From: Limonium bicolor
Taxonomy: Eukaryota > Streptophyta > Magnoliopsida > Caryophyllales > Plumbaginaceae
Direction: 5' to 3'
Assembly: GCA_023374045.1 (NCBI GenBank)
Contig: CM041776.1
Location: 42,104,171 to 42,168,170 of the forward strand
DNA length: 64,000 bases
Shown here: in pieces, positions 30,545-43,150 of the stretch
Position numbering within the stretch: the first letter of the stretch is position 1
Layout of the letters: each line of letters starts with the position of its first letter
Position numbers and translations under genes: made by a program
The notes under the pieces: generated by a model
Databases searched by the model: none
Told to the model about the DNA's origin: nothing
Seen by the model: the letters and a program-made list of their open reading frames with translations, nothing else

Positions 30545-32202
30545 GTCTGTGAGCCTCGATTTTTAAACCCTATCCTATGTTGATTAGATTGATTAGGATT
30601 TAGTCGGGTTTTAGGCCCACTTATAACCTAAGATTGATAACTAAGTCATATAACATTAATTGCTAAAACCTAAGCTAGCTCACTGGAACCTATATGAGTC
30701 ACCACCTAATTTTAACCTTGATCAAATTAGTAAAGGAGAGTTCGGGTTTAGGGGCTTGATATTCGACTTAATTAGGGTTCAATTACTTTCATTACCCCTA
30801 GAAGTCATTTTTCCTCTACTTAGTTTAATTACGGCTTATTACGAGTCGTTTTTAACCTAAGTGCGCGCTTCTAATTTTTTTTGTATTTTTAACATTTTTT
30901 GATAGAAAATTAAAGTGGAAACTAAAAATACCTAAACTAAGGTTTCAGAGGCAGAATTAGGTCAAATTGTATTTACGTCCGTAGCCACGGACCCCATGTC
31001 CGAGACAACGGACCCCGGTTAACCTAGTTATACAGAAAAGTTGAATTTAAGAGAAAATGAAATTTTGAAAAGTTTGGGGCCACAGACAGCTGTCCGTGGG
31101 CCCGAACATTATTTAGAAAAACCTAAATTTTGAAATTTTAAAAATCCCACCGCCGTCCGTGGGTGTCCGTGGCCACGGATAACCCGTCTATGGTCCCGGA
31201 CCATAGGTCCGAGGTCACGGACCACCCACGGACAGGGGTTTTCTGGTGGTTCCCGATGATGTTTTCGACTCAAATTTTATGGGTACGTAGCCTGAAAGAT
31301 TATAAGCACATTAGTAACTGAAAGAATTCAATTTGAAGTCAAAATTAATATGAAACTTAGCTAACAAGTAACAAGGCAATAGCTAAAACAATTAGTATAT
31401 AGAGGCCAAAAAGAGTTGGTTTGAACCCAAATTTGAGGCAAGACTGATAAGGTCATAGAGAGTTAGGAAAGTGGAATTTCTACCTGTTTTACCTTCGGGT
31501 TTACAATGATCCTTCACACCGGGATTCGTCGAGTGCTCCGTTGATGGCAGACCCGAAATATTTTCGAACCAAGCTTCTGGTTGTTTTTTGTTCTTGCTGT
31601 TCTTCACGTTTTGGTGGTGTTTATGTGGGGTTTTGATGATTGTTGATGCTTTCGGAATTGGAAAACGAACATAGATGGTGATTTTGGGTGAATTTCGGTA
31701 TGATTCGGGTGGCCGGGTGTTGAAAAATGTGTGAGAGAGAGGGGAGGCTATGCTTTCTGACTTCCTAGGGATCTTGAGCTTGTGAGATTCTCATTTGATC
31801 AAAAGATTTATCCCTTTATATTGACTTTCTTAAAGATAAAGAAAATCTAGTAAAAGTGACATTTTTTGGCATTTTAATTAAGTGACTTCCCAAAGGAATT
31901 TTGCTGCAAAATTTTAGCCATGTGTCAAGGATGGGAATTATAATTTTTCTGAAGTGGAATCGAATTTTGTAAATGTTGGAATGTTTTTAAATTCAATTTC
32001 TTGTTAGATTCAATCGAAAATTGCTAGAAAATTATTGGAAATTTGAAAAATCAAAATTCCAATGCCATTATGCTTAAAATGTCATCCTCTATTATGGGAT
32101 AAAATTTCAAAGCATTTCAAGTTGACTTTAGCATCTTTTGGAGGAGAGAGAAAGCCTATAGGAGGTCTTGGGCGCCTTAAAAATTACGAAAACGCCCCTA
32201 AC

Positions 32203-35200
32203 TGTAACACCCCATCCAACATTAACACACTTACAATAAACTGCAGCGGAAAGTATACTACTTCACATAACTTAACTCGTTGGTGTTACACGCCGTTAAC
32301 CACCCACGTGGCTAACAAGGCTATTACATTTACATTGTACCGGTCTGATGGACTAGATTCCCGAGCGACTACACCTTACTATCCCTTTCCATTAACACAA
32401 CAACAACATACACCTTCCAACTATACCGAGTATTTATTACTAATGCCGATAACAATTTCGGTCTTACTACGCCTACTGTATATATACTACATAAACGATT
32501 ACCCATGTACAACGACTACCCCGTCCTACTCTCGAACGGCTTCCAGCTCCTTGTACCTGAAATAGGAAAAGAAGAGAAAGGGTGGCCCCCAAGGGGCTCA
32601 GCACCTTTGCTGGTATGGTAATCCCGCAGCCCACATGCTACCGGGCCACGCACAACTACTTGTCGTCTTAGCATGCGGTTGATTATATTTAAATCATGCA
32701 TGTAACAGTGAACACACATCACATAACGTTCGCCTCAACGGGCTCAACAAACGGATAATATATCCTTACTTAATAAGTCACTCATGGTATTCATCATCCC
32801 TAGAGTGTTCCTCCTCTAATGGAGCTACTTCCTTAATAGACGACACATACCCTTAAATCGGGTTATCCTTAAACGCCTCTTATCACAAACTGGGAATCAT
32901 ATCCATGATCCACACACTCCACATTATACAACCTACAACATACACTACATACAACACTTAACAACACTTTGCACGTTTTCACGTGCACAACATAATACCA
33001 CAATAGATATTGCATCACAACAAAAATACATAACATAACGGGAGTGGTCTCTTAGGAACCGACCCAAACATTGTTTATACACTGGTGAGCCTAGAGAATG
33101 TTGCCAGTCTCATGATAAGCTCGTTATACAATAACAACAACACTCATTACCGTCCTAATAGTTGGACGAGTAACTTAAGTTAAGGCGGTTCGGGTTTGGA
33201 GGCCCGAACACACCACACGAACACATGTTCCCCCTAAACCGATCATAAGTCAGAATAGCTAAGCTTTGGAGTAAGCTAATGGGAGATCATAACCCGTGAG
33301 GGAAACAACCATAACAAAGAGAAGGGTAAGGCTAGGAAGGATACCCTCTCCCAAACAACGCGCGACCGGCCAAACCGGGTTCCTCACTACTGTTAGTACA
33401 TACTTACTTTAGATATTAGTTAGAACCCCACTATGGAGTCTATCATGACTACACACCATACAGTATTACAACTGGGTTAAACACACAAGGGAGATCCCTA
33501 CATTCACATACACATATCACACAATTAACACACACATAGCCGTGGTTAGTACGTCCCATGGTACGGGTCGTTTACTCCGAATACCGAAAGTTAACTAAGG
33601 TTAACACTTCCGAGGTTAAATGGTATCGGAGTTGTACACGCCACATAAATGAATTACTGTAAACTCATTACATGTTTAATCTTACAACGTGGCAAACATA
33701 CAGAAAAACACATTGGCATACAAGCCGGGTAATCCGGTAGGACACAGGTTGCAAGAAAACCATACCTGCACCGGAGTCCACTTTACCACGTCCACTTATG
33801 TTCCTCGAGCGATTCTCGAACAACTGTTAACATCACATGTGTTTTTATTAACATCGGGGTTTGCTTGATATTTAATGTCTAATGCTTAACTTTCCCCGTT
33901 AACTTTGTTACATAACTTTACATTTTAACTTGTTTTACTTTTACATTTTGATACAACTTTCACCCACTTAATTGCCATTAAACTCACCTAACATGTCTTA
34001 ACAACCTATAACATCATTACCTATCAATCCCCATCATTACATATCGTTCATAACCTTAAACCATGTTTTTGGTCCGACCGGACTTGCCGACCGGACTTAC
34101 CCAAGTCCGGTCGATTCTAGAACACATTTTCGTCAAAATTTTTCTACTCCGACCGGACTTGTAAGTCCGGTCCTATGTCCGGTCCATTCCAGAAACTAAT
34201 TCCCACAGGGTAAACTGGGCCCGACCGAACTTGCAAGTCCAGTCGCAAGTCCGGTCTGCCCCAGATCTTTGTTTTCCTTTTTACATTCAACTCCAAACTT
34301 ACCCCATATATCCTAGTATACCCTAACCTCATTTGGGCACTTCAAACACACCTTAAGATATCCTTAAACACTCACAAAACTCTTTTTCTAATTCCTTAAA
34401 CCTTTACTTCTTTCACAAAATTTCTAACACTTACAATGTTTTATCCTGGTTTTCCAAGTGGTGTTTCATCCTTAATAACCTTTATACCAAAGTTTCACCA
34501 TCATAACATCATCTCCCAAGCATCTTCTCTTACTAACCAAATCTTCTCTTTCAAACTCCTTAAAGTTCCTTTCTCAAAACCTTCTCTATACATTATTCCC
34601 ACCTTGCACATCACATAACCTAAACCTCAAACAAACTTCTTCAAGACTTTAATACATTCTCAAAACACACATTGAACTCCTAGAACTTCCAAGATAACAC
34701 CTAAATCCTTGCATCACTCTAACATCACCTAACACATGTTTTCTCTAAGTAAACATTTATTCACCTTTAACACTTCCTAGTTCACCAAAACTTTCTTAAA
34801 ACACTTAGAACTTCTTACACATTTCCCAAATTTGGCCATAGCTTCTTGTTATACTCACATCCAAACACTTAGGTTTTTACCTTATTTCATTCAAGAACAC
34901 CTAAAATCCATCAAGAACATTTTACACAAACTTCACACATTAAGCACTACATCACATATAGTGCATAACTTAAATGCTTGGCACTTAGGCCCTTAAATAA
35001 CATGGCTCTTAGGCCCTTAAATTGCAAAACCTTAAACACTGAATTTCCCACATCATAATTCCTTTGACCTGCAAATACCACACCAAGACATATGTTCCTT
35101 TACTAGTCTCCTTGAGAACACCTTACTAAGTCATTCACCATTTGCTCTTTAGGTAGTTTTAGCAAGCATTATGAGCTCATTTCTCCTAAGGCATTAAACC

Positions 35201-36675
35201 ACATAAGATAGCATATTTACCTCTTTTCCTCCCAAATTTCTTTCTTGTTTCCTTACAAAACCGGTTAAGGCATTTGGTTCCTTGCCAACTACTAAACATT
35301 ATACAAACAACATAATGAGTATTCAAGCTTTAAGCTCCATCTCATTGTAAACCCTAGGTTTACATTATTTCAAACATTAATGTAGTTGTTTTACCTTAAT
35401 CTTTGAAGGGTGTTTGAATATCTATGAAGAGAGGACTCCACCTAGTCCTTGAAAGATTCAAATGGAGCTAGAACAAAGCACACACAAGGAGCTCCATCAA
35501 TGAATATTTTCGGTCACACACAAAACATGGAGGAAACTTGATTTTTCTTTGAGATTCCTTACCTAGGAGTAAGGAGATCAATAATATGTGGAAAGACAAG
35601 CTCAAGCCCCTTCAATGGTGGAACTCCATGGCACCGAAATGGGGCTCTTGAAGTTTTGAGAAGGTAGGAATGAAGAGCTTGATGAGAGGAAGAGAATGGT
35701 GGTGTTTGTTTTTGATTTGGTTAAGTGAGTCATGAGATATTGACAATGGAAGATGGTGAATGGTGCTGGTGCTGTAGCTTCACCGTGAGAACAGAAGAGA
35801 AGAGAGGTAGAAGAAGAAGGGAACCGTGTGAAATGAAGGGAGAAATGAGAGGAGTGAGTTTGGTTTTGTTTTTGAAGATATTTATGACTTAAAGCAAATA
35901 GTAACTTATGAGTCATCTTTATTTACTTAATAAGTTAACATGTTTGGTGACTCATTACTACAAAAACCGGCCCCCTTTTAAGCCTAGGGGTAATATAGTC
36001 TTTATTGACTCATTTAATTACTTATAACATCATATGTTACAAACTAGCTTATAAAAATCACTATTCACTAAAACAAGGCACATAGAAGTGAAATTTTTGA
36101 TTTCCCATTGATATAGCCACCCAAATGTGATACTATATAGTACACATGTTAATTAAAGAGTAATGATGGACATTTAGCCATTCAAAACTCATTTACAAGA
36201 CAATTTTTCAAAAACGTGCTTTAAGACTCCTTAAAGCACATTTTGTGTTTTAACTTGTTTTCAAGCTTGGTTTTCTTTGGTAATTGATTTAATATGTTCA
36301 TTAACATATTTATAAAGTATAGGTATGACCATTAGGTCTTATACACATTTATCCCAAGCTTAGAGCACATTTTTGCTCATATTGACTTTAAGGTATTTTC
36401 TTGTGTTTTATTTGGTTTAACTGTCCACCAAAGTTTCCTAAGGACTTATTTAGCCCTATCAAATCATAATTAAATGTTATCAAGTCTTGGTAGGCTCTTT
36501 GGGTCCTAACCAAGTTCACTCATAGCTTAGAGCATGTTTTTGCTCAAACTGTGTCTTAATGCTTTATTGCATTTATTATGGTCTAAATTGTTCACTGATG
36601 TTACTAAGGCACTTTTTAGCCTTTACATACCATAGTTTGATATTTAAACCACATATCAAGGTTTGGGGTATTTCA
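32203..36675 (-). mobile_element. solo LTR B (4473 bp) nested in E2's right LTR
   Basis: It begins TGTAACACCCC at 32203 and ends TTTGGGGTATTTCA at 36675, with a perfect CTAAC duplication at 32198-32202 and 36676-36680. It has no internal coding region. Near 32600 it carries the LTR landmark CAGCACCTTTGCTGG, which in reverse complement matches the E1 LTR near 11780. It is thus a long LTR of the same Tekay-like superfamily. The small open frames inside it (for example 32062-32565, 35602-35916) cross the boundary or have no domains. Confidence 0.9.
34070..34265. repeat. GACCGGACTT/AAGTCCGGTC hairpin cluster in solo LTR B
   Basis: Units such as CCGACCGGACTTGTAAGTCC and AAGTCCGGTC repeat about six times within 200 bp. 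They are separated by TTCTAGAACA/TTCCAGAAAC-like spacers that themselves recur. Arms differ from those in the other LTR hairpin arrays but keep the GTCC/GGAC core. Confidence 0.85.
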
Positions 36676-36994
36676 CTAACGATGATGAAACTGCTCCCCA
36701 TGTCCCGGAATGTGCCGATCGAGCCGGAATCCCTCATTCCTTGATTGAAGTGCCTCTCACAACACCAAAGCCTTACAGACCCTAACCAGGGGGGTCAAAA
36801 TTTTGGGTATAACACCCGTTATCTCGGTTTACTTAAGTGTTCTTAAACTCACAGCTTTCTCAATCACTTCTCAAACTTGTTTACACTTCTTAGGACCTTT
36901 AAAGGTCACCAAACAACTCCTAAACATCATCTAAAACCAATACCATTTAAACCCCCTTCTTTTAAACCCTTAAAAACACTTACGGTTGAATTCT

Positions 36995-37185
36995 GGGGGT
37001 GGTCCGAGACTTGGTCCGGACCCAAAGTCCCGGACCAACACTTCTGTGTAATCTTGGCCATTTTTTCCTTCTGGTCTGGGTCTTGGTCCTGGACCTAGGT
37101 CCCGGACCAATGTCTGTTTTTACTCTCGGCTTGTTTTCTGGTGCGGTCCGGGACTTGGTTCCTAACCTAGGTCCTAGACCCTACT
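36995..37185. repeat. GGTCCGGGAC hairpin cluster in solo LTR A
   Basis: Three imperfect palindromes occur at about 37000-37037, 37074-37110 and 37144-37180. Their arms are of the type GGTCCGGGAC and GTCCCGGACC, spaced by sequence containing CTCGGC. It is the inverted-orientation equivalent of the E1 array at 10374-10627. Confidence 0.85.
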
Positions 37186-38304
37186 AAAAACTGTTACTTA
37201 GTGGGTTTTCAACCCCAAATGAACCCTTAATCCACCCCTAATCATTTCATAAACTTTCCACAAGTTTTCTACATAATTAAACACCTCAAAACATGCTCCA
37301 ATCCACTCTAAATCCTTGGTTTAATCCTTACTCAACTTCTTGCTCTAATTCTACAAATTTCATTCTTATTTTTGCATCTTGCACCCTTGTGCATTTCCTA
37401 ACTTCTCTTTCCACTTTGCATCTTGTTATAACTCCATTTGACCATTCCAATTCATCACTAGACAATTGCACTTCTAAAACCCACGTTCACTCCTTGTTCA
37501 CAAGTTATACACACTAACTCTTTTTCTAAAAATTCCAAGTTTCTCACATGCTATTTGCTACAGATTTATACATCTTTCAAACCCCTTCCCCATTCACCAT
37601 TTCAAGGCTATTAATCCACTCTACCCAACACTACAAACACCTAGGTTCTCCCATTCACCAAGCCATCTAAAAACACTCATTTTCTACCAAAATTTTGCCA
37701 TAACCTCCCCATAAACCTAGCATACCCAATTTCACCAATTCTCATCCTTTTCATTCCTAATCAAGCCACACCCTTAAAGGGTCCTACCATAATGTGTTGG
37801 TTGTGTCTACAGAAAACGCTCGTTAATTTACCCGATTTTAGCACTATTCACTAACCGGGCCCGTTTTCTAGAATTCTCTCGTTTCTTTAATTTTAATGGC
37901 TCTTAAGCTTCCATTAATGTTTAATTATTGTTATTTGGTGAACTATAATTTTTACGGGTTCATTTGACCACTCAAAGTCACGTTTCTAGGTTTTCTCGAA
38001 AAATATGCGCTAAAGCTTTATTAGCGTTTTTAATTCATTTTATGGATCTGTTTCCTTCGGGAATTGTTCCCATATATTAATTAGGCGTTATTAATCCTTG
38101 GAAATCCATTTAATACTCTAACCAAGGTCGTATTCCTCCTATGGTCATATAACCCTTCTTTTAGCGTTTTTTGCTTTTTAAGCGTTTTCTCTTTTCTTTT
38201 TTGGATTTATTTTCTTTACCAAAATTTATTAGGCACTAGTGGGCCCTCAAATATTGTATTAGAGTAATTTAATCACCCTAATAGGTTCGGGGTATTTCAG
38301 TTGG

Positions 38305-39241
38305 ACAGCAAGAATAACAAGATTCCTACTCCAAAAGTGAAGCCAATATCAGCTGGAGAACAAGGAACAAGAAGCTCAAAACTTAGAAATTCTTATTTTA
38401 CAAATGAGAGCTAGAAATGATGGATTTTTGAATTTCTTATTACCTCAAAACAACAAGGAGAGGGAGGAGCTTCCAATGGTGGTCTCAAGCTTAAAAAAGA
38501 GTCATACCAATGGAGATGAAAGTGGACTTTTCGATTTTTGAAAAGAGGAAGATGATCTCCTTGACAAAGGATTCCAACGGTATTATTTTTGTGATTTTTG
38601 GACAAGGATTGAGTGCTCAAAAGTGAGGATGAAGATGGAGGCTGTATGGGTTTCTTCGAATCGCCATTAAGGTGCTTGGCAGGAAGAAGAAAATCAGAGA
38701 GAACACGGAGGGAGTACGGTGGAGTGTGAGAGAATTGGAGAGAGAGAGCCATTTTGCTTTTTTACTTTATTAATTTGTCTTGTAGTGTATTAGGAAAGTA
38801 AAGAGAGTGAGAGGGGGGGGGGGATAAAACCGGCCCCATACACACACATACAGATTTTTTATTTTTATTTTCAAAAGGGGACATGTTAGTTTAGCTTATT
38901 TACACTCACACCCACAACTTCCTGGTTTTTACAAATTTACTAACCGGAACCCGTTTTCTGGAATTTCCTTGTTTAATTAATTTTATTGGTTCTAATCCTT
39001 CATTAGGGTTTAGTAATGACTATTTGGTTGACCAAAATTATTACGGGTTTATTTAACCCGCTAAGGTCGCGTTTTCCCGGTTTCCTCAAAAAAAGAGCTT
39101 TAAGGTTCGTTTGTGTTTCTAATCCGTTTTAAGGAACCGTTTTCTCCGGGATTTGTTCCCTCATGTTTATTTAGGCCTAATTAAGCTTCTAAAATCTTCA
39201 TTAGCCTAATTAATCACTATTTTTTGTTTCAAGGTATTTCA
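38305..39241 (-). repeat. E4 3' LTR, right fragment
   Basis: It continues the fragment at 20186-20806 after solo LTR A. It ends AAGGTATTTCA at 39241, adjacent to the purine tract (AAGAGGGTAGAT on the minus strand, 39242-39253). The open frame 38411-38752 (minus) has no recognisable domain. A G-run of ten bases lies at 38813-38822. Confidence 0.7.
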
Positions 39242-39644
39242 ATCTACCCTCTTAAGGAACTTTGCCCTCAAAGTTGCTCAAGGTTAACGGTTTACTATTC
39301 CTACTCATTTGGCAAACCAATTGCTACAATGTACCTTACTACCACCTACAAGGTGTTCACTTTCTCTACATTACAAGCACTACACAATTAAAGCACAATA
39401 CACACTTACCATACGTAATACACAATTTCAATACACATCATTCCACCATACACATTGAGTTAATACCATACAACACAACTACACATTGTACACACATAAA
39501 AACACACTTCGCACTACATGTGCCCACAAAATATACTACAATACATACATACTATGCAATGCTAATCCCAAAGCAATGCAAAAACAAAACGGCTCTACCC
39601 CCCTTAAAAGGGGTACGCCCCATACCCGCTAAGCACTAGACAAT

Positions 39645-42600
39645 CTAGTCTATAAACAACTGTGGGTACTTCACCTTCATGTCGTCTTCTAACTCCCATA
39701 TCGCTTCTTTGACATTGTGGTTGGACAATAAGACCTTCACCATTCACACTGACTTATGGCGAGTGTCTCTAGTCTTAGTATCAAGGATTCTCACGGGAGT
39801 CTCGACGTATCTCATCGTCGGCTCAATGGATAATTGCTCGTGCTCTAGAACATGATAAGGATCAACAATGTACTTCTTGAGTTGTGACACATGAAAGACA
39901 TCATGGACACGCCCCAACTCCCTAGGTAAAGCTAACCTGTAGGCTACAGATCCAACTCTCTCAGCGATGGTGTATGGCCCTACAAATTTTGGGCTTAGCT
40001 TGCCTTTCTGGCCAAATCGGATTACGCCCTTCATAGGTGAAACGTGCAAGAACACCTGGTCGCCCACGGCGAACTCAAGGTCTCGTAGTCTCACATCCGC
40101 GTAGGATTTCTATCTATCTTGGGCTGCTTTCATATTAGCTCGGATTTGCTGAACTTCCGCTTGTACTTGCTCGAGATACTCTGGTCCTATGATGACCACT
40201 TCACCCGACTCATCCCAATACAACGGGGTACGGCAATGTCTACCGTATAAAGCTTGGAAAGGCGACATCTTAATCGAAGCGTGATAACTGTTATTATATG
40301 AAAACTCGATAAGATGAAGCTTATCTATCCAGTTCCCCTGAAAGTCTAAGGCACATGCTCTAAGCATGTCCTCGAGTGTCTGGATGGTTCTTTCTGTCTG
40401 ACCGTCAGTTTGTGGATGAAAGGCGGTACTAAGCTTCAATTCAGTACCCAGCGCTTCCTGTGTAGCTCTCTAGTATCTCGAAAGAAACCTGGTGTCGCAG
40501 TCAGATACGATAGTCTTCGGGACTCCGTGATGTCGGATAATCTCCTTGTTGAATAACTCTGCGAGTTTCACCACCTTCTAGGTGTCCTTCATCGGTATGA
40601 ATCAGGCAACCTTGGTGAGGCGATCGACTACTACCCAGATCATGTTGAGTCCTCCCCTGGCAGGTGGGAGTTCTACAACAAAATCCATGGAGATATCATG
40701 GAATTTCCACTCCGGGATTGACATAGATTGTAACATTCCGCCCGGTCTTCTATGCTCAAATTTTACTTTCTGGCACATAAGGCATCTCAGGACATATTCA
40801 GTCACGTCGGATTTCATCCCTGACCACCAGAAGTACCTCTTCATGTCTTTGTACATCTTGGAGGCTCTCCGATGGGCAGATAGTGTAGAACAGTGTGACT
40901 CTCGCAAGATACAATCCCTCAGCTCACCATTGCATCGGGGAACGCATAGCCTACCATTCAGCCAGACCAGACCATCTTCATGCAGTTTGAAGTCATACTT
41001 CCTTTTCTCGAATGTGCCTTCTGTGATTTTCTGTCTGATATTGGTCATATAAGGGTCGCTCAACTACGCGTCTCACACCTCATCAACCAAGCTAGAAGAA
41101 GCGAGTAGCGAATGGAGCGAGTGTGCTCGACGGCTCAGGGTGTCGGCTACAACGTTTGCCTTCCCTTCTTTATACTGTAGGTCGATGTAGTAATCTGATG
41201 AGAAACTCCATCCACCTTCTCTGTCTTAAATTCAGTTCCTTCTGTGTGAAATTGTAAACTTTTGTGGTCGGAGTAGATGGTGATGCTTACCCAGTAGAGA
41301 TAGTGTCGTCATATCTTCAAGGCGAAGACAATGGCTTCTAACTCTAGATCGTGTGTCAGGTAATTCTCCTCATGCTTTTTCAGCTGGCAGGAGGCGTAAG
41401 CTACTACCTAGCCATGTTGCATGAGTACGCATCCCATGCCCTTGCCTGATGCATCACAGTATTCCTCAAATCCCTCTGTGCCCTTTGGAAGAGTGGGAAT
41501 GGGCGCTGAGGTCAATGAGTCTTTTAGGCTCTGGAAGGATACCTCGCACTCGTTTGTCCACACAAACGGTGCATCTTTCTTCATCAATGTTGTCATGGGC
41601 TTAGCAACTTTAGAGAAGTCCTTTACAAACCTCCGGTAATAACCGGCTAGACCAAGAAAGCTCTGGATGTCAGTAATAGTCTTTGGTCTAGGCCATGATC
41701 GTACTGCTTCAATTTTGGATGGATCAACTGAAATACCCGTGATCGAGATGACATGACCGAGGAAAGATACCTGATCTAGCCAAAACTCGCATTTGGAGAA
41801 CTTCGCATACAACTGGTTCTCGTGCAGTGTCTCAAGTACTTTCCTGAGGTGGTTCTCGTGCTCATCTCTGGATTTTGTGTAAACAAGGATATCGTCGATG
41901 AAGACTACTACAGAAGTGTCTAACTGCTCACTGAATAGCCGGTTCATCAAATCCATGAACTTAGCTTGTGCGTTCGACAAACCGAATGGCATGACTGTGA
42001 ATTCGTAGTGACCGTATCTTGTACGGAGTGCCATTTTCTCAATATCCTGCTCTCTGATAGCAATCTGGTGATACCCTGATCGGAGGTCAATCTTGGAGAA
42101 GACTGAAGCTCCTTTCAACTGATCAAACAGATCGTTGATGCGCGGCAATGGATACTTATTCTTTACAGTGATCGCATTCAATTCACGGTAGTCGATGCAG
42201 AGTCGGAGGCTACCGTCCTTCTTCTTCACGAAGAGGACCGATGCTCCCCAGGGTGATACACTCGGGCGTATTGTCGGGAAGGTCACGCAATTGTTCCTTA
42301 AGCTCAGTCATTTCTGCAGGTGTCATACGGTATGGTGCCCTGGCAATGGGACCAGTACCCGGTACGAGATCGATCTCAAACTCAACAACTCTCTGAGGTG
42401 GCATACCAGGTAGCTCTTTCAGGAACACATTTGGAAATTCTGGCACAACTGGCACATCGGCACTGAATTATGGATCTCTCTCCAGATCTTGTACATAACA
42501 TAGATACACGTCATACCCTTTTCTGAGCTCCCGGTACATAGCCATAGCGGAGATGACTATAGTCAAAGGCTCTCTCACTGGCGGTATGAAACAGTAACCC

Positions 42601-43008
42601 CAGACGGACTCTTGAGCAGCAGTCTATGCTCAGCGCAGAGAATTCGCCCCTTGTGCTGCTCCAACCAGTTCATCCCGACTATCAAGTCGAATTCCAACCC
42701 ATTAAATTCGATGAAGGAGATGGGAAACTCTTCGCCCTTGATTTGGATCGTGGCAGCTTGATAATATTTGGTACATCGTACTCGCTCCTTCGACGGGAGA
42801 GTAACCAAGAAGTTTGGTAGCTCATCTGCGTCCAGCCCCAACCTCTTCGAAAATAATTGCGAAACAAAGGTATGAGAGGCGCTGGAGTCAAATAGTATGG
42901 AGGCATCAATGCCATTTACCGGGAAGGTTCCCGTTAAGATGGTACCGCTCTTACCGACTTGTGCTTTGGTGAGGATACTCAGGTTACCTTCGTTACCGAG
43001 TCCACAAC
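39645..43008 (-). pseudogene. E4 protease-RT-RNase H-integrase-chromodomain, broken
   Basis: It opens after the acceptor at 43009-43010 with CGLGNEGNLSILTKAQVG. The protease motif reads DSSASHTF where D-[ST]-G-A is expected. A stop lies just before 42575. RT is best preserved (42286-41408): [48 protein letters not shown] and [12 protein letters not shown]. RNase H is degraded at about 41410-41100. Integrase spans 41063-40110 ([53 protein letters not shown] segment). The C-terminal GPY/F-like part starts at 40094, has a stop at 39744-39746, and a chromodomain-like end (EAIWELEDDMKVKYPQLF) runs to the TAG at 39645-39647. Confidence 0.9.
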
Positions 43009-43076
43009 CTATTGATTCACAAGTTTGTAAGTAATGATGGTAGGACACAAGTGGAATTTAATAATCAACACTGCTC

Positions 43077-43082
43077 TTTATT
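43077..43082 (-). terminator. AATAAA polyadenylation-like signal after E4 AlkB stop
   Basis: AATAAA on the minus strand lies 69 bases past the AlkB stop and before the pol acceptor at 43009-43010. It corresponds to 14726-14731 in E1. Confidence 0.5.
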
Positions 43083-43150
43083 GATAAACCAACCATCATA
43101 CACACCGTGTCTCTAATAACGTTACTAATATGTTGCATGCTACTACAAGA

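Larger units (their letters stand above)
22749..36814 (-). mobile_element. E2: Ogre/Tat-like Ty3/gypsy element without pol
   Basis: Both LTRs start TGTGAGCCTCG and end GGTATAACA in plus-strand reading. The element is flanked by a perfect CCCGT duplication (22744-22748 and 36815-36819). Unnested length is about 9.6 kb (LTRs about 1.8 kb, internal 6.0 kb). It reads on the minus strand from a tRNA-Arg-type PBS at 30527-30544. The internal region encodes a gag remnant with two CxxxH...GHxTxxC fingers, an aspartic protease and a G-patch, but no reverse transcriptase, RNase H or integrase. Large tandem-repeat arrays lie between the G-patch and the purine tract. It is therefore non-autonomous. Confidence 0.88.
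30548..36814 (-). repeat. E2 right (5') LTR, interrupted by solo LTR B
   Basis: It starts TGTGAGCCTCG at 30548 and ends GGTATAACA at 36814. The LTR proper is 30548-32202 plus 36681-36814, about 1789 bp, close to the 1781 bp of the left copy. The halves reconnect across the CTAAC duplication in the phrase CCCCTAACGATGA, as seen intact in the left LTR at 24388-24402. Confidence 0.9.
20807..38299 (-). mobile_element. solo LTR A (about 3.4 kb), split by E2
   Basis: It starts TGTAACAACCC at 20807 and ends GGGGTATTTCA at 38299, flanked by a perfect five-base duplication GTTGG (20802-20806 and 38300-38304). Without E2 and one copy of its duplication it is about 3422 bp. It has the TGAAATACCCC...TTACA architecture of the Tekay-like LTRs here, read on the minus strand, and no internal region, so it arose by LTR-LTR recombination. 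Its two parts are 20807-22748 and 36815-38299. Open frames at 21482-21890 and 22244-22513 have skewed composition and no domains. Confidence 0.85.
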
